A DNA stretch of 64,000 nucleotides from JAGXTF01 sp038317095 (GTDB lineage: Bacteria > Bacteroidota > Bacteroidia > NS11-12g > UBA955), in assembly GCA_038317095.1 (NCBI GenBank), contig JBBQBB010000006.1, forward strand, positions 1 through 64,000, given 5' to 3'. The position numbers were made by a program, and so were the translations under genes. The notes below the pieces were generated by a model, which worked only from the letters and a program-made list of their open reading frames with translations, was not told the DNA's origin and did no database searches. Positions 34,232 to 43,383 of the stretch are shown here, in pieces. How positions within the stretch are numbered: position 1 is the stretch's first letter; every line of letters begins with the position of its first letter.

Positions 34232-34837
34232 TTGCAATTTACATCAGCTATTGTAGAACAAGCCGCAGAGGCACTTTCCGCATTCCCAGGCATTGGCAGG
34301 CGCACTGCTTTGCGTTTGGTAATGTATTTGTTAAAAAGGCCAGAAAATGAGGTTGCGGGCATGGCAGGGGCCATATTGAGGTTAAAAACAGAGCTTCAAC
34401 TTTGCAATATTTGCGGCAACGTGAGTGACACGGAAACCTGCAATGTTTGCAGCAATCCTATAAGGAATCAAGGGGTTGTTTGTGTGGTGGAAGATTTTAG
34501 CGACCAAATGGCTATTGAAGGTACTTCTCAATTTTCGGGGGTATATCATATATTGGGTGGGTTAATTGCACCCATGGACGGAATTGGGCCTGAGGATCTG
34601 AATATTGCGAATTTGATTGCGAGGGTAGGCAACGGTGAAATTGCTGAGGTGATTTTGGCGTTCAGCGCAACTGTGGAAGGCGACACTACTATGTTTTATA
34701 TTGCAAAAAAACTAAGAAGTCTACCTGTTAAAATATCTTGCATAGCACGCGGCATTTCTGTCGGTGGTGAAATAGAATATGCCGATGAAATCACCTTGGG
34801 ACGAAGTTTGTTGAACCGCACAGAATACAAGGTTTGA
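34232..34837 (+). CDS. recR: Recombination mediator protein RecR
   Basis: 201 residues from a TTG start at 34232 (QFTSAIVEQAAEALSAFPGI). HhH motif FPGIGRRTALRLVMYLL, C4 zinc finger LCNICGNVSDTETCNVC, and Toprim domain VCVVEDFSDQMAIEGT then YHILGG. It works with RecO and RecF to load RecA. A possible -7 box TATTTTCG precedes it by about 10 bp. The stop overlaps the frame of the next gene. Confidence 0.94.
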   Translation: MQFTSAIVEQAAEALSAFPGIGRRTALRLVMYLLKRPENEVAGMAGAILRLKTELQLCNICGNVSDTETCNVCSNPIRNQGVVCVVEDFSDQMAIEGTSQFSGVYHILGGLIAPMDGIGPEDLNIANLIARVGNGEIAEVILAFSATVEGDTTMFYIAKKLRSLPVKISCIARGISVGGEIEYADEITLGRSLLNRTEYKV

Positions 34838-34839
34838 AA

Positions 34840-36768
34840 ATGAAACTTTCTATCGTTATCGTAAATTACAATGTGATCCATTTTTTGGAACAAGCACTTT
34901 ACAGCACCACAAAAGCCTGTAAGGATATAGATGCGGATATTTGGGTTGTAGACAATAACAGTGTAGACAATAGCGTGGAAATGGTTGAACGGCTTTTTCC
35001 ACAAGTTAAAATCATTGCAAATAAAGTAAATACAGGCTTCTCCAAAGCAAATAACCAAGCAATAAGGGCTAGTACAGGCGAGTTTTTACTGCTGCTAAAT
35101 CCGGATACAGTGCTGCAAGAAGATACCTTGCTAAAATCCTTAGAGTTTATGAAAAGCCATGCAGATTGCGGGGGACTAGGTGTTAGAATGATAGACGGTA
35201 AAGGCAAGTTTTTACCAGAAAGCAAGCGAGGTCTTCCAACACCCTCTGTGGCGTTTTTTAAAATGACAGGGCTTTCAACTTTGTTTCCAAAATCAAAAGT
35301 ATTTGGCAAATATCACCTTAAATATTTAAATGAATTTGAAACCCATGAAGTGGACGTTTTGTCGGGTGCTTTTATGTTTTTGCGAAGAGAGGCACTGAAT
35401 AAAGTAGGATTGCTGGATGAACATTTTTTTATGTACGGAGAAGATATTGATTTATCCTATCGCATCCAAAAAGGTGGGTATAAGAATTATTATTTTCCAG
35501 ACACAACCATCATTCATTATAAAGGCGAAAGTACCAAGAAAAAAAGCGCCAATTATGTAAAATTATTTTACAACGCAATGGTACTGTTTGCACAAAAACA
35601 TTACAGTCAAAAAATGGCAGGCTGGTTTGCGTTTTTTATTTCTATAGCTGTAAGATTAAGGGCATTTATCTCTCTCTTGTGGAGATTTACGAGTGCAATT
35701 ATTCTTCCCACAATGGACTTTGTTTTCATCTATTTTGGGTTTTTTTCTATAACAAAATATTGGGAGAATTATAATAAATTTGTTCGTAACTTTTACCCTT
35801 CAGAATATTATTGGATGCACATTCCTATTTATATTTTGATTGTTATTTTTGCAATTTTCATCTCAGGAGGTTATGATAGACCCCTGATATTTAGAAGGCT
35901 AATAAGAGGTACATTTTTTGGAAGTATTTGCTTATTCGCTGCTTATGCATTTTTACCCAAAGAATTGCAATTTTCAAGAGCCATATTGGGCTTAGGTTGT
36001 GCGTGGGCATTGTTGGCAACTGTAGTCGTAAGGCTTTTTCACCAATTTTTAGTACATAAAAATTTTAAAATATTCGATACACAAAATAAACGAATTGCAC
36101 TGGTAGCTCATGTTCAGGAAGCGGGAAGAATTAAAAATCTTTTGGCGGAAAGTCTTGTGCACCATGAATATATGGCCTTGGTTTCCCCAAATGAACAAAA
36201 ACCTGAGAATTTTGTAGGGACCTGGAATCAGTTGGATGAAATTATTGAAATATTTGAAATTAATTTGGTGATTTTTTCAGCGGCAGACATTTCGGGCACC
36301 TCTATCATGACTGCTATGTCAAGACATTCTGGCGATAACCTGCAATTTAAAATAGTACCCGAAAACAGTTTTGTAATCATTGGAAGTAGTTCAAAAAACT
36401 CGCCAGGCGAACTTTACACCATTGATCTGAAATTTGCAATTGCCGAGAAGTTTACCCTAAGGAGGAAGCGCATACTGGACTTGGGTTTATGTTTTTTGGT
36501 ATGTATAACATTTACGCTGCTGGTATTTTTAAAAAATGGAAGAAGGATGGTTGGCAATTTGCCCAAGGTGATTTTTGGGAATAAAACTTGGATTAGTTAC
36601 ATGGGCTCCGCTATAGACAGCGGCTTGCCAAAAATAAAATATGGCATTTTTAAACCTGTCGATGCCTACCCTAATTCGGCATTCGAAGCCAATGTAAATT
36701 TGGCTTATGCAAGAGATTATTCTCCCCAAAAAGACCTTCAAATCATTTGGAAATTGCTTTTTCAATAA
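34840..36768 (+). CDS. GT2 glycosyltransferase fused to a polyprenyl-sugar-transferase-like membrane module lacking its catalytic core
   Basis: 642 residues from ATG 34840. Residues 1-245 are a rhamnosyltransferase-like GT2 (LSIVIVNYNV, VVDNNSVDNS, LLLLNPDTV, MYGEDIDLSYRIQKGG). Then come about five membrane helices (roughly 255-400) and a Rossmann/CoA-binding-like domain (RIALVAHVQEAGRIKNLLAE). The end starts like a bacterial sugar-1-phosphate transferase (RRKRILDLGLCF) and finishes like one (NLAYARDYSPQKDLQIIWKL), but the catalytic middle with its R-S-x-D-E-x-P type motif is missing. The helices plus CoA-binding part match the amino half of WbaP/WcaJ proteins. Probably acts in surface polysaccharide synthesis. 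Confidence 0.75.
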   Translation: MKLSIVIVNYNVIHFLEQALYSTTKACKDIDADIWVVDNNSVDNSVEMVERLFPQVKIIANKVNTGFSKANNQAIRASTGEFLLLLNPDTVLQEDTLLKSLEFMKSHADCGGLGVRMIDGKGKFLPESKRGLPTPSVAFFKMTGLSTLFPKSKVFGKYHLKYLNEFETHEVDVLSGAFMFLRREALNKVGLLDEHFFMYGEDIDLSYRIQKGGYKNYYFPDTTIIHYKGESTKKKSANYVKLFYNAMVLFAQKHYSQKMAGWFAFFISIAVRLRAFISLLWRFTSAIILPTMDFVFIYFGFFSITKYWENYNKFVRNFYPSEYYWMHIPIYILIVIFAIFISGGYDRPLIFRRLIRGTFFGSICLFAAYAFLPKELQFSRAILGLGCAWALLATVVVRLFHQFLVHKNFKIFDTQNKRIALVAHVQEAGRIKNLLAESLVHHEYMALVSPNEQKPENFVGTWNQLDEIIEIFEINLVIFSAADISGTSIMTAMSRHSGDNLQFKIVPENSFVIIGSSSKNSPGELYTIDLKFAIAEKFTLRRKRILDLGLCFLVCITFTLLVFLKNGRRMVGNLPKVIFGNKTWISYMGSAIDSGLPKIKYGIFKPVDAYPNSAFEANVNLAYARDYSPQKDLQIIWKLLFQ

Positions 36769-36780
36769 ATTCGATGTAAT

Positions 36781-37962
36781 TTGCAAAAAGTAGCCGCTTT
36801 GAATTCTTACGAACTTAAAAAATACTTCAAAATAATTTTACTGCTATTGGCAATAACCATTGGTGTGGCGACCGTTTTACTTAGCCGTAAACTAGCAAGT
36901 GCCATAGCAATTGAGGAACAAAAGAAAGTAAAAATATGGGCTAGAGCTGAACAAATTATTACAGATCCAGAAGAGTTAGAAACTGACATTACATTTCATT
37001 TGGATGTTGTAAAATCAAATTCAACCATACCTGCGATTCTGGTGGATGAAAATGAAAATGTAAAAGACCACATTAATCTTGATTCAGTAAAATCCAAAAA
37101 CACGGATTATTTGTTGAAAAAAGTGGAGGAATTTAAAGCCAATAACGAACCCATTTTAATCGCTATCGACAAAGGTGTTTTTCATAAAGTTTATTACGGA
37201 GAAAGTTCGGTTTTGACGCAACTAAGATACTATCCATATGTGGTGTTGGGGGTAGTAGGCTTGTTCATTATTGTCTCCTATTTTGCATTTAACTTTTCTC
37301 GTAGGGCAGAACAAAACCAAGTATGGGTTGGGCTGGCGAAAGAAACTGCGCACCAATTGGGCACCCCAATCACAAGCCTAATGGGTTGGGTAGAGTATTT
37401 GGAAATGGAATTGGGAAAACTGCCAAGTGAAGCAGGAGATGAAATGCGCAAGGATGTAAAACGATTGAATATAATTACAGAACGGTTTAGTAAAATTGGA
37501 TCAGAACCTGTTCTGCAAATGGTGGATATAAATAGAGCCCTCGAAAATTCTATGGATTATATGAAGGGCAGAATGGGGCAGGGTGTAGAATTTGCGTTGA
37601 ATCTTTATCCAAGAATATTGTATGTTGAATTAAATGTAAACTTGTTTGATTGGGTGGTCGAGAATCTCATAAAAAATGGCATTGATGCCATGGAGGGCAG
37701 AGGAAAGTTAAGCTTTACAGTGAGTTATAAAAACCACCAAATTTATATAGATGCCACAGACGATGGCAAAGGAATGCCGCGGAACCGTTTTAAAACCATT
37801 TTCAAACCAGGCTTTACTACTAAAAAACGGGGATGGGGCTTGGGCCTTTCACTTGCACGTCGCATTATCGTAGATTATCACAAAGGACAAATATTTGTAA
37901 AAGAAAGTTTGCCTTCTGTGCGTACTACCTTTCGCATTGTTTTAAACGAGGTGAGGGTGTGA
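36781..37962 (+). CDS. Membrane sensor histidine kinase
   Basis: Up to 393 residues. One membrane helix lies at about 15-35, a short extracytoplasmic sensor region at 40-150, and a second helix at about 153-172. The HisKA motif ETAHQLGTPITSLMGW has the phosphoacceptor His191. The HATPase part has NLIKNGIDAM (N box), DDGKGM and FTTKKRGWGLGLSLA. No cognate response regulator is adjacent. The start is uncertain: TTG 36781 or TTG 36799 (NSYELKKYF). It lies 12 bp after the glycosyltransferase fusion gene. Confidence 0.88.
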   Translation: MQKVAALNSYELKKYFKIILLLLAITIGVATVLLSRKLASAIAIEEQKKVKIWARAEQIITDPEELETDITFHLDVVKSNSTIPAILVDENENVKDHINLDSVKSKNTDYLLKKVEEFKANNEPILIAIDKGVFHKVYYGESSVLTQLRYYPYVVLGVVGLFIIVSYFAFNFSRRAEQNQVWVGLAKETAHQLGTPITSLMGWVEYLEMELGKLPSEAGDEMRKDVKRLNIITERFSKIGSEPVLQMVDINRALENSMDYMKGRMGQGVEFALNLYPRILYVELNVNLFDWVVENLIKNGIDAMEGRGKLSFTVSYKNHQIYIDATDDGKGMPRNRFKTIFKPGFTTKKRGWGLGLSLARRIIVDYHKGQIFVKESLPSVRTTFRIVLNEVRV

Positions 37963-37978
37963 TTGATTCCAAATAGAT

Positions 37979-37986
37979 TATCTTTG
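37979..37986 (+). promoter_or_regulatory. Predicted promoter, -7 box TATCTTTG, nearly leaderless
   Basis: The box ends only 4 bases before the ATG of the DUF4293 gene at 37991, so the transcript must be leaderless if this start is right. Confidence 0.5.
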
Positions 37987-37990
37987 CTTT

Positions 37991-38461
37991 ATGATTCAAC
38001 GGATTCAGTCAATTTACCTGCTTGTAGTTTTGATAGCTGGGTTGCTTATTTTTTTTCTAAACCCCACCTACGCTACTTTTGAAAATGTTTCCAAAGACAA
38101 AGTAAAGCTTGGTTATGTAAAAACCACAGACGTGAGAATAAATTCGCCTATTGGCAATGCAAAAAGCAAATATATCAATTATTTATTGATTGCATTCATA
38201 AGTTTAGGTGCTTGTGCTGCCATATTCTTGTATAAGAAACCTGGGATTCAGAAAAAAGTGTGTATTTATCTCACGCTTTTATCTGCACTGTTAATTGTGA
38301 TTATGTTTCTTGAATTTTCAGAGCAATCCAAACAAATGGGAACTGGAGCACTCGGAGTAGGAGCAATTATCCCTATTGCGTTTATGGTCTGCTGCATTTT
38401 GGCATGGAACCACATTCGCAGTGATGTGAACCTACTAAAAAGTATGGATAGAATAAGATAA
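37991..38461 (+). CDS. DUF4293 membrane protein
   Basis: 156 residues starting MIQRIQSIYLLVV, the characteristic opening of the Bacteroidota-specific DUF4293 family. Four transmembrane helices are seen (7-25, 64-82, 89-106, 122-140). Function unknown. The gene often lies near basic cell-biology genes in this phylum; here it follows a histidine kinase. Confidence 0.83.
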   Translation: MIQRIQSIYLLVVLIAGLLIFFLNPTYATFENVSKDKVKLGYVKTTDVRINSPIGNAKSKYINYLLIAFISLGACAAIFLYKKPGIQKKVCIYLTLLSALLIVIMFLEFSEQSKQMGTGALGVGAIIPIAFMVCCILAWNHIRSDVNLLKSMDRIR

Positions 38462-38496
38462 TCACCAGATGATAGGGAGCAATTATCCTTTCCATT

Positions 38497-38559
38497 TCCA
38501 TTTATGGAGATGGGATAATGAGTCGATGGCATATATTGAGCAATATATTTGGGGTGAAG
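38497..38559 (+). repeat. 63-bp direct repeat, copy A
   Basis: TCCATTTATGGAGATGGGAT... ending TTGGGGTGAAG. It matches copy B (38615-38677) at 57 of 63 positions with no gaps. It lies just after the DUF4293 stop codon. Confidence 0.85.
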
Positions 38560-38614
38560 AAAAAACCAAGCAGTAGTTACCTAATCAATGAGTAAATCAA
38601 ACCAACGTCCCGTC

Positions 38615-38677
38615 TCCATTTATGGGGAGGGGATAAGGAGTCGATGGCATATACTGGGCAATATATTAGGGGTGAAG
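38615..38677 (+). repeat. 63-bp direct repeat, copy B, supplying the start region of the M14 peptidase
   Basis: Starts 118 bp after copy A. The final GTGAAG of the repeat is the likely start (GTG 38672) of the peptidase gene, so the element has been incorporated into the gene's 5' end. Confidence 0.8.
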
Positions 38678-40393
38678 TCAAAAACGCTATTCATGCTATT
38701 TAGTTGTATATACAACCTTTCTGCCCAAAAATTTCAGACCCCGTATGAATTATCCAATAAAAAAAGTACGGCCACATATAAGGAGTGTGCTGATTGGTAT
38801 CGCAAAATAAATGCAGCATTTCCAGAATGTACTTATTTTGATTCCATCGGCATGGGAGATGTGGGTTTACCAATTTTTGCGTTCCGAATTTACAAAAGTG
38901 AGAATACACCCAAACTAAAAGTATTAATTAACAACAACATACATCCTGGAGAGCCAGAAGGCACCGATGCAAGTATGCTTTTGGCACGCGAAATATTATT
39001 GAATCAAATTAAATATCAGGAAGTACTGCAAAAACTGGATATTCATATTATTTGCCAATACAATGTAGACGGCACTTTAAATCAAAGTTGCTGCACACGC
39101 GCAAACCAAGATGGACCCGTAAATCAAGGTTTTAGAGGCAATGCGCGCAACTTAGATTTAAACCGCGATTTTGTAAAAATGGACAGTAGAAATGCAAAAA
39201 ATTTCGTAATTTATTTTACCAAAAACAAATTCAATATTCTTATAGACAATCATACTAGCAATGGCGCCGATTATCAATATACCTTAACGTACTTTCACAC
39301 CAGACCAGAAAAAATAGCACCCGCACTTGCAAATTGGTTGTTGCCTTTTGATAAAAAATTAGCATCGGATTTAGAGAAAAATGGCTACCCTATTTCACCG
39401 TATGTTGAAACCGTAAAGCATGTTCCTGATAGCGGAATATTTGCATTTTGGGAAAGCGGAAGGTATGCTACTGGATTTGCTGCGTTGCACCATTGCATTG
39501 GCTATACGGTTGAAACACATATGCTAAAACCGTTTCCACAGAGGGTGGCTGCTACTATGGCTTTTATGAAAGCATTGCTCCAAAATTTGGCGGTGGAAAA
39601 TCAATGCATTGTATTATTTAATGCCACAAAAAACCTCCAAAACAGCAATGAATTATCCGGTTCAAGAATTGAAAAAACACAATACCAATTGGATATGAAA
39701 AGGGCGGATACCATTTCGTTTTTAGGGTATGGTTACAGTTATAAAAATTCAAAAGTTACTGGCTTGCCACGCCTGTTTTATGACCGAGAAAAACCTTGGA
39801 ATAAGCGCATTCCATATTACCGATATTTTTTACCTTCTGACAGTATAAATTTACCCAAATATTATATCATTCCTTATGCCTGGGGTGATGTAACAAGTAG
39901 GCTTGAAATGAACGGAATAAAGTTAAAAAGGAATACCCTAGATACAGAAATATTAGCCCGAGTGAGTTATATAAATTCTTATGAATCTGTAAAGAATCCT
40001 TACGAAGGGCATTATTTACATTTCGGTGTACATACCAGAGACACGGTATTAAGGGTGCAACTAAGAAAGGGTGATTTTATTGCAATAGTTTCAAACTCCA
40101 ATCGGGTTTTCCTGTCGGCTGTGCTGGAACCGCGAAGCCCAGATTCCTACTTTAATTGGAATTGTTTTGATGCTATATTACAACAAAAAGAAGGTTATAG
40201 CGATTATGTTTGGGAAGATAAAGCAGAAGAAATTTTAAATACAGATACAGCACTGTTGAAGTTGTTTTATGCTAAAAAAGCCTTGGATGAGAAGTTCAAA
40301 AGCAATGCAGGGGAGCAATTAAATTGGATATATAAACATTCATCTTATTATGAAAGAACGCATAATCTATACCCAGTTTATCGGATAGATTGA
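38672..40393 (+). CDS. M14-family zinc metallocarboxypeptidase, exported
   Basis: About 573 residues. Zinc ligands and neighbours are visible: NNNIHPGEPEG (HxxE), ARNLDLNRDF (Asn/Arg substrate site) and IDNHTSNGADYQYT (third ligand His). A catalytic glutamate lies in YTVETHM. GTG 38672 gives a signal peptide (MKSKTLFMLFSCIYNLSAQ); a longer frame from ATG 38588 would translate the upstream repeat. The carboxyl 230 residues form an extra domain of unknown type. Likely trims peptides or peptidoglycan outside the cytoplasm. Confidence 0.82.
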   Translation: MKSKTLFMLFSCIYNLSAQKFQTPYELSNKKSTATYKECADWYRKINAAFPECTYFDSIGMGDVGLPIFAFRIYKSENTPKLKVLINNNIHPGEPEGTDASMLLAREILLNQIKYQEVLQKLDIHIICQYNVDGTLNQSCCTRANQDGPVNQGFRGNARNLDLNRDFVKMDSRNAKNFVIYFTKNKFNILIDNHTSNGADYQYTLTYFHTRPEKIAPALANWLLPFDKKLASDLEKNGYPISPYVETVKHVPDSGIFAFWESGRYATGFAALHHCIGYTVETHMLKPFPQRVAATMAFMKALLQNLAVENQCIVLFNATKNLQNSNELSGSRIEKTQYQLDMKRADTISFLGYGYSYKNSKVTGLPRLFYDREKPWNKRIPYYRYFLPSDSINLPKYYIIPYAWGDVTSRLEMNGIKLKRNTLDTEILARVSYINSYESVKNPYEGHYLHFGVHTRDTVLRVQLRKGDFIAIVSNSNRVFLSAVLEPRSPDSYFNWNCFDAILQQKEGYSDYVWEDKAEEILNTDTALLKLFYAKKALDEKFKSNAGEQLNWIYKHSSYYERTHNLYPVYRID

Positions 40394-40404
40394 GGATAAA
40401 CCAA

Positions 40405-40821
40405 TCACTCTCCGTAATATTCTACATAATTATTAATGGTTTCCCATAGTGTAATTCTGTGCAATTTTACGTCCGCTGGCAATTTTACCTCGAGTCTTTT
40501 CCATATTTCCACAACCACATTTTCTATACTCGGCATGCAGTGTGCTAGCCATGGTACATCCACATTGAAATTTTTATGATCCAATTCGTCGATAATTTCT
40601 TCCTGAATAATTTTTTTTAAAAATTTGAGGTTTATAATACATCCATTGTCCGGGCTTGGGCTTCCTTTTACGGTAACATGCAAGTCAAAGTTGTGGCCAT
40701 GATAATTGGGATTTGCACAAACGCCAAATTCTTCAAAATTCTTAGCTTCACTCCAATTGGGATTCCATAATCTATGGGCGGCGTTAAAATGTTCTTTTCT
40801 TGATAAATGTAGTATGGGCAT
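40405..40821 (-). CDS. queD: 6-carboxytetrahydropterin synthase (QueD/PTPS family)
   Basis: 138 residues, T-fold. Zinc histidines are in FNAAHRL and YHGHNFDLHV; the catalytic cysteine is in FGVCANPNYHGHN; ELDHKNFN and the late LWETINNYVEY (substrate-anchoring Glu) follow. It probably acts in queuosine precursor synthesis, though pterin-type members look alike; other que genes are not in the window. It is convergent with the M14 peptidase. Confidence 0.85.
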   Translation of the reverse strand: MPILHLSRKEHFNAAHRLWNPNWSEAKNFEEFGVCANPNYHGHNFDLHVTVKGSPSPDNGCIINLKFLKKIIQEEIIDELDHKNFNVDVPWLAHCMPSIENVVVEIWKRLEVKLPADVKLHRITLWETINNYVEYYGE

Positions 40822-40868
40822 TCGCTTGCAAATTTAGGTACGACAAGTCGACGTTTGTGATTTTGTGA

Positions 40869-41252
40869 TTACTTCTTTTTTTTTGGTCTTAATATTACCG
40901 TATCTGGCTGCTGATAGCGCACTGCTGCGCCTGAATAAATGTCTATAAACCAACCTGGCAAATTGATTAAATTTAAATATACATGGGGGTTTATGCGTTT
41001 CCTTAATTTTACATTTTCGGTGTGAAAACCGGGTTTATACACCTCCACTGTTGGCACATGTTTTCTGCTTCGCAATACTTTTACTTCGCAAGGCGTGCTA
41101 TCGGCAAATTCACCGTTTATGGTAACTTCAGATGAAGGTTCAGATGAAACAATAGAAATGGTTTGGTATTTACCTGTTGCCAATAAGGCGCATCCATTGC
41201 AAAGGATGCAAAGCAGGCAAATAAACAATATTCTAAGCCATACCAACATCAT
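40869..41252 (-). CDS. PEGA-like lipoprotein
   Basis: 127 residues with a lipoprotein signal (LRILFICLLCILCNGC, lipobox Cys21). A PEGA-like unit follows (SIVSSEPSSEVTINGEFADSTPCEVKVLRSRKHVPTVEVYKPGF, here in two parts) that folds as a small surface beta domain. Its ATG directly follows the TAA of the cysteine desulfurase gene (no gap), so it depends on that operon for translation. Confidence 0.75.
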   Translation of the reverse strand: MMLVWLRILFICLLCILCNGCALLATGKYQTISIVSSEPSSEVTINGEFADSTPCEVKVLRSRKHVPTVEVYKPGFHTENVKLRKRINPHVYLNLINLPGWFIDIYSGAAVRYQQPDTVILRPKKKK

Positions 41253-42401
41253 TTATGCAACCACAGGCGTTGCATACCAGGTTTTGAGTGCAGCCACCGT
41301 TTTGTCAATTTCTTCCTGTGTGTTGTATTTGCCAAAACTAAACCGAAGCGTGGTTCTATCCGTACCTGGATATATGGCATTAATTACATGGCTCCCAATG
41401 TTTGAACCACTACTACATGCGCTGCCTGAGCTTGCTGAAATGCCAGCAATATCCAAATTGAAAAGCAACATATTCCCGGCTTCATTTGGCGGCAAAGACA
41501 CACTTAAAACGGTATATAAACAATTCCCTTCTGCATCTCCATTAAATTCCACATCTGGTATTTCTCGGCAAAGTGTTTCAATCATATATTTTTTAATTTC
41601 ACCAATATGGGCATGTTTTTTTTCCATATCGCGATAGCATATTTCCAAAGCATGTGCCAAGCCTATGATACCATATACATTCTCTGTACCGCCGCGCATT
41701 TCCCTTTCTTGGGATCCGCCAGTTATTTCTGGTTTTATACGATTTCTTTTGCTGATATAAATAAATCCAATGCCTTTGGGCCCATTAAATTTATGCGCTG
41801 CTGCCGCTAAAAAATCAACATATCCTTCACTCAAATCAAACGAATAATGCCCCATGGTTTGCACTGCATCGCAATGAAACAATGCACCTGCTTTGTGCAC
41901 AATTTCACCTACTTTTTTGATATCCATTAAATTCCCAATTTCATTATTGGCATGCATTAAACTCACCAGTGTTTTTGATCCAATAGATTGTAACAATTCT
42001 TGTAAATGATTCAAGTCTATATGGCCTTTTTCATCCAACTTTACCAAGTGCATTTTTACCAATCCTGCCCGAGAAAGTTCTTCCACCGTGTGCAAAACAG
42101 CATGGTGTTCTATGGCAGAGGTGATGATATTTTCTACTCCCAAGGATTTTACGCTACTTCTAATTGCCAAATTATCTGCTTCGGTTCCACCACTTGTAAA
42201 AAAGATTTCGGAGGGTTGACAATGCAACAATTTTGCAATTTTACCCCTCGATTCTTCAAGCATGCCTTTCACTTTGCGACCATGCGCGTGCGAACTACTC
42301 GGGTTACCATAAAATTCACGCATCACGTGAATCATGTTTTCCAATACTTCGCCATCCAATGGGGTGGTTGCGGCATTGTCGAGGTATATGCGGTTATTCA
42401 T
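41253..42401 (-). CDS. Cysteine desulfurase (IscS/NifS family)
   Basis: 382 residues, PLP class V. IYLDNAATTPLD at the start, ITSAIEHHAVLHTVEEL, LMHANNEIGNLMDI, DAVQTMGHYSFDL, AAHKFNGPKGIGFIYI (PLP lysine) and the sulfur-accepting SSGSACSSGS. It moves sulfur from cysteine to iron-sulfur cluster or tRNA thiolation pathways. The gene follows speB by 3 bp; no iscU or sufE is nearby, so the acceptor is unknown. Confidence 0.93.
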   Translation of the reverse strand: MNNRIYLDNAATTPLDGEVLENMIHVMREFYGNPSSSHAHGRKVKGMLEESRGKIAKLLHCQPSEIFFTSGGTEADNLAIRSSVKSLGVENIITSAIEHHAVLHTVEELSRAGLVKMHLVKLDEKGHIDLNHLQELLQSIGSKTLVSLMHANNEIGNLMDIKKVGEIVHKAGALFHCDAVQTMGHYSFDLSEGYVDFLAAAAHKFNGPKGIGFIYISKRNRIKPEITGGSQEREMRGGTENVYGIIGLAHALEICYRDMEKKHAHIGEIKKYMIETLCREIPDVEFNGDAEGNCLYTVLSVSLPPNEAGNMLLFNLDIAGISASSGSACSSGSNIGSHVINAIYPGTDRTTLRFSFGKYNTQEEIDKTVAALKTWYATPVVA

Positions 42402-42404
42402 GGG

Positions 42405-43319
42405 TTATATTCTGTTGTTTATTTGCAAGTAACCTAAGATTTTATAACACATTTTTGCCATCGAAAATTCAGTAATAATATCTGTTTCTCTAGGTGCAAT
42501 TTCTACAATATCAAAGCCAATTACATTTTTCCTTTCGGCCAATCTGCGAAATAATTTACAGCCTTGAATCCAGCTCAATCCGCCTGGTTCTGCAGTACCC
42601 ACTGCTGGTGTTACACTGGGGTCAAAGCCATCCGCGTCTATGGTAAGGTAAACATTGTCGCTTAATTTGTCTAGGCAAGCATCAATCCATGTATCATCGT
42701 TCCACAACATATGCGCATACCATGTGTGGATGTTATTGCTGCTTTTTATCAAATCAGATTCTTCTTTGCATTGGGCTCTGATGCCAATCTGCACCAAAGG
42801 AACATTCAAATCATGCACTCTTGCCATAACACTTGCATGCGAATATGGATTGTTGTTATAAGCCAATCTCAAATCACTGTGCGCATCAATTTGTATCACG
42901 GATAGGTCGGGGTATTTTTCCAAATGCGCTTTTACAAAACCCAAAGTTACTGTATGCTCTGCACCCAATGAAACCACAAATTTTCCGGTATTTAACAGAG
43001 CCTTGGTTTGATTTTCAATGGCAGCAATTGCAGCTTCGTTTACAAGGTTGGTAAAATCCATTTCATCGATGGTGACTATTCCCAAAGATTTGTAAGTCTC
43101 TTGGTCTAGTTCTTCATCGTAGAATTCCACAAAATGACTGGCTTCAACTATTGCCCTCGGTCCTTTGTCAGAGCCGACAATATAACTGCTTGTGTGTTCG
43201 TATGGAACCAATTGAATTGCCACTTTTGCGGTATCAAAGTTTGCAAGTTCAGGTTCAGGAAGCGCCAAAAATCCTTCGGCCGCCGGCAAAACATTTAATT
43301 TATTTTCTGTTTGGGTCAA
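42405..43319 (-). CDS. speB: Agmatinase / arginase-family ureohydrolase
   Basis: 304 residues with the bimetal ligands of ureohydrolases: GAEHTVTLG, IDAHSDLR, SHASVM, TIDADGFDPSVTPAVGTAEPGG. SpeB hydrolyses agmatine to putrescine and urea in the polyamine route. Arginase or formimidoylglutamase activity cannot be excluded by eye. It lies 64 bp downstream of efp. Confidence 0.88.
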   Translation of the reverse strand: MTQTENKLNVLPAAEGFLALPEPELANFDTAKVAIQLVPYEHTSSYIVGSDKGPRAIVEASHFVEFYDEELDQETYKSLGIVTIDEMDFTNLVNEAAIAAIENQTKALLNTGKFVVSLGAEHTVTLGFVKAHLEKYPDLSVIQIDAHSDLRLAYNNNPYSHASVMARVHDLNVPLVQIGIRAQCKEESDLIKSSNNIHTWYAHMLWNDDTWIDACLDKLSDNVYLTIDADGFDPSVTPAVGTAEPGGLSWIQGCKLFRRLAERKNVIGFDIVEIAPRETDIITEFSMAKMCYKILGYLQINNRI

Positions 43320-43383
43320 AATGTATTTTTGTATTTTTTAGTTATTATGGGGCTTTTATTCACAACTCATAATTCACAATTTG

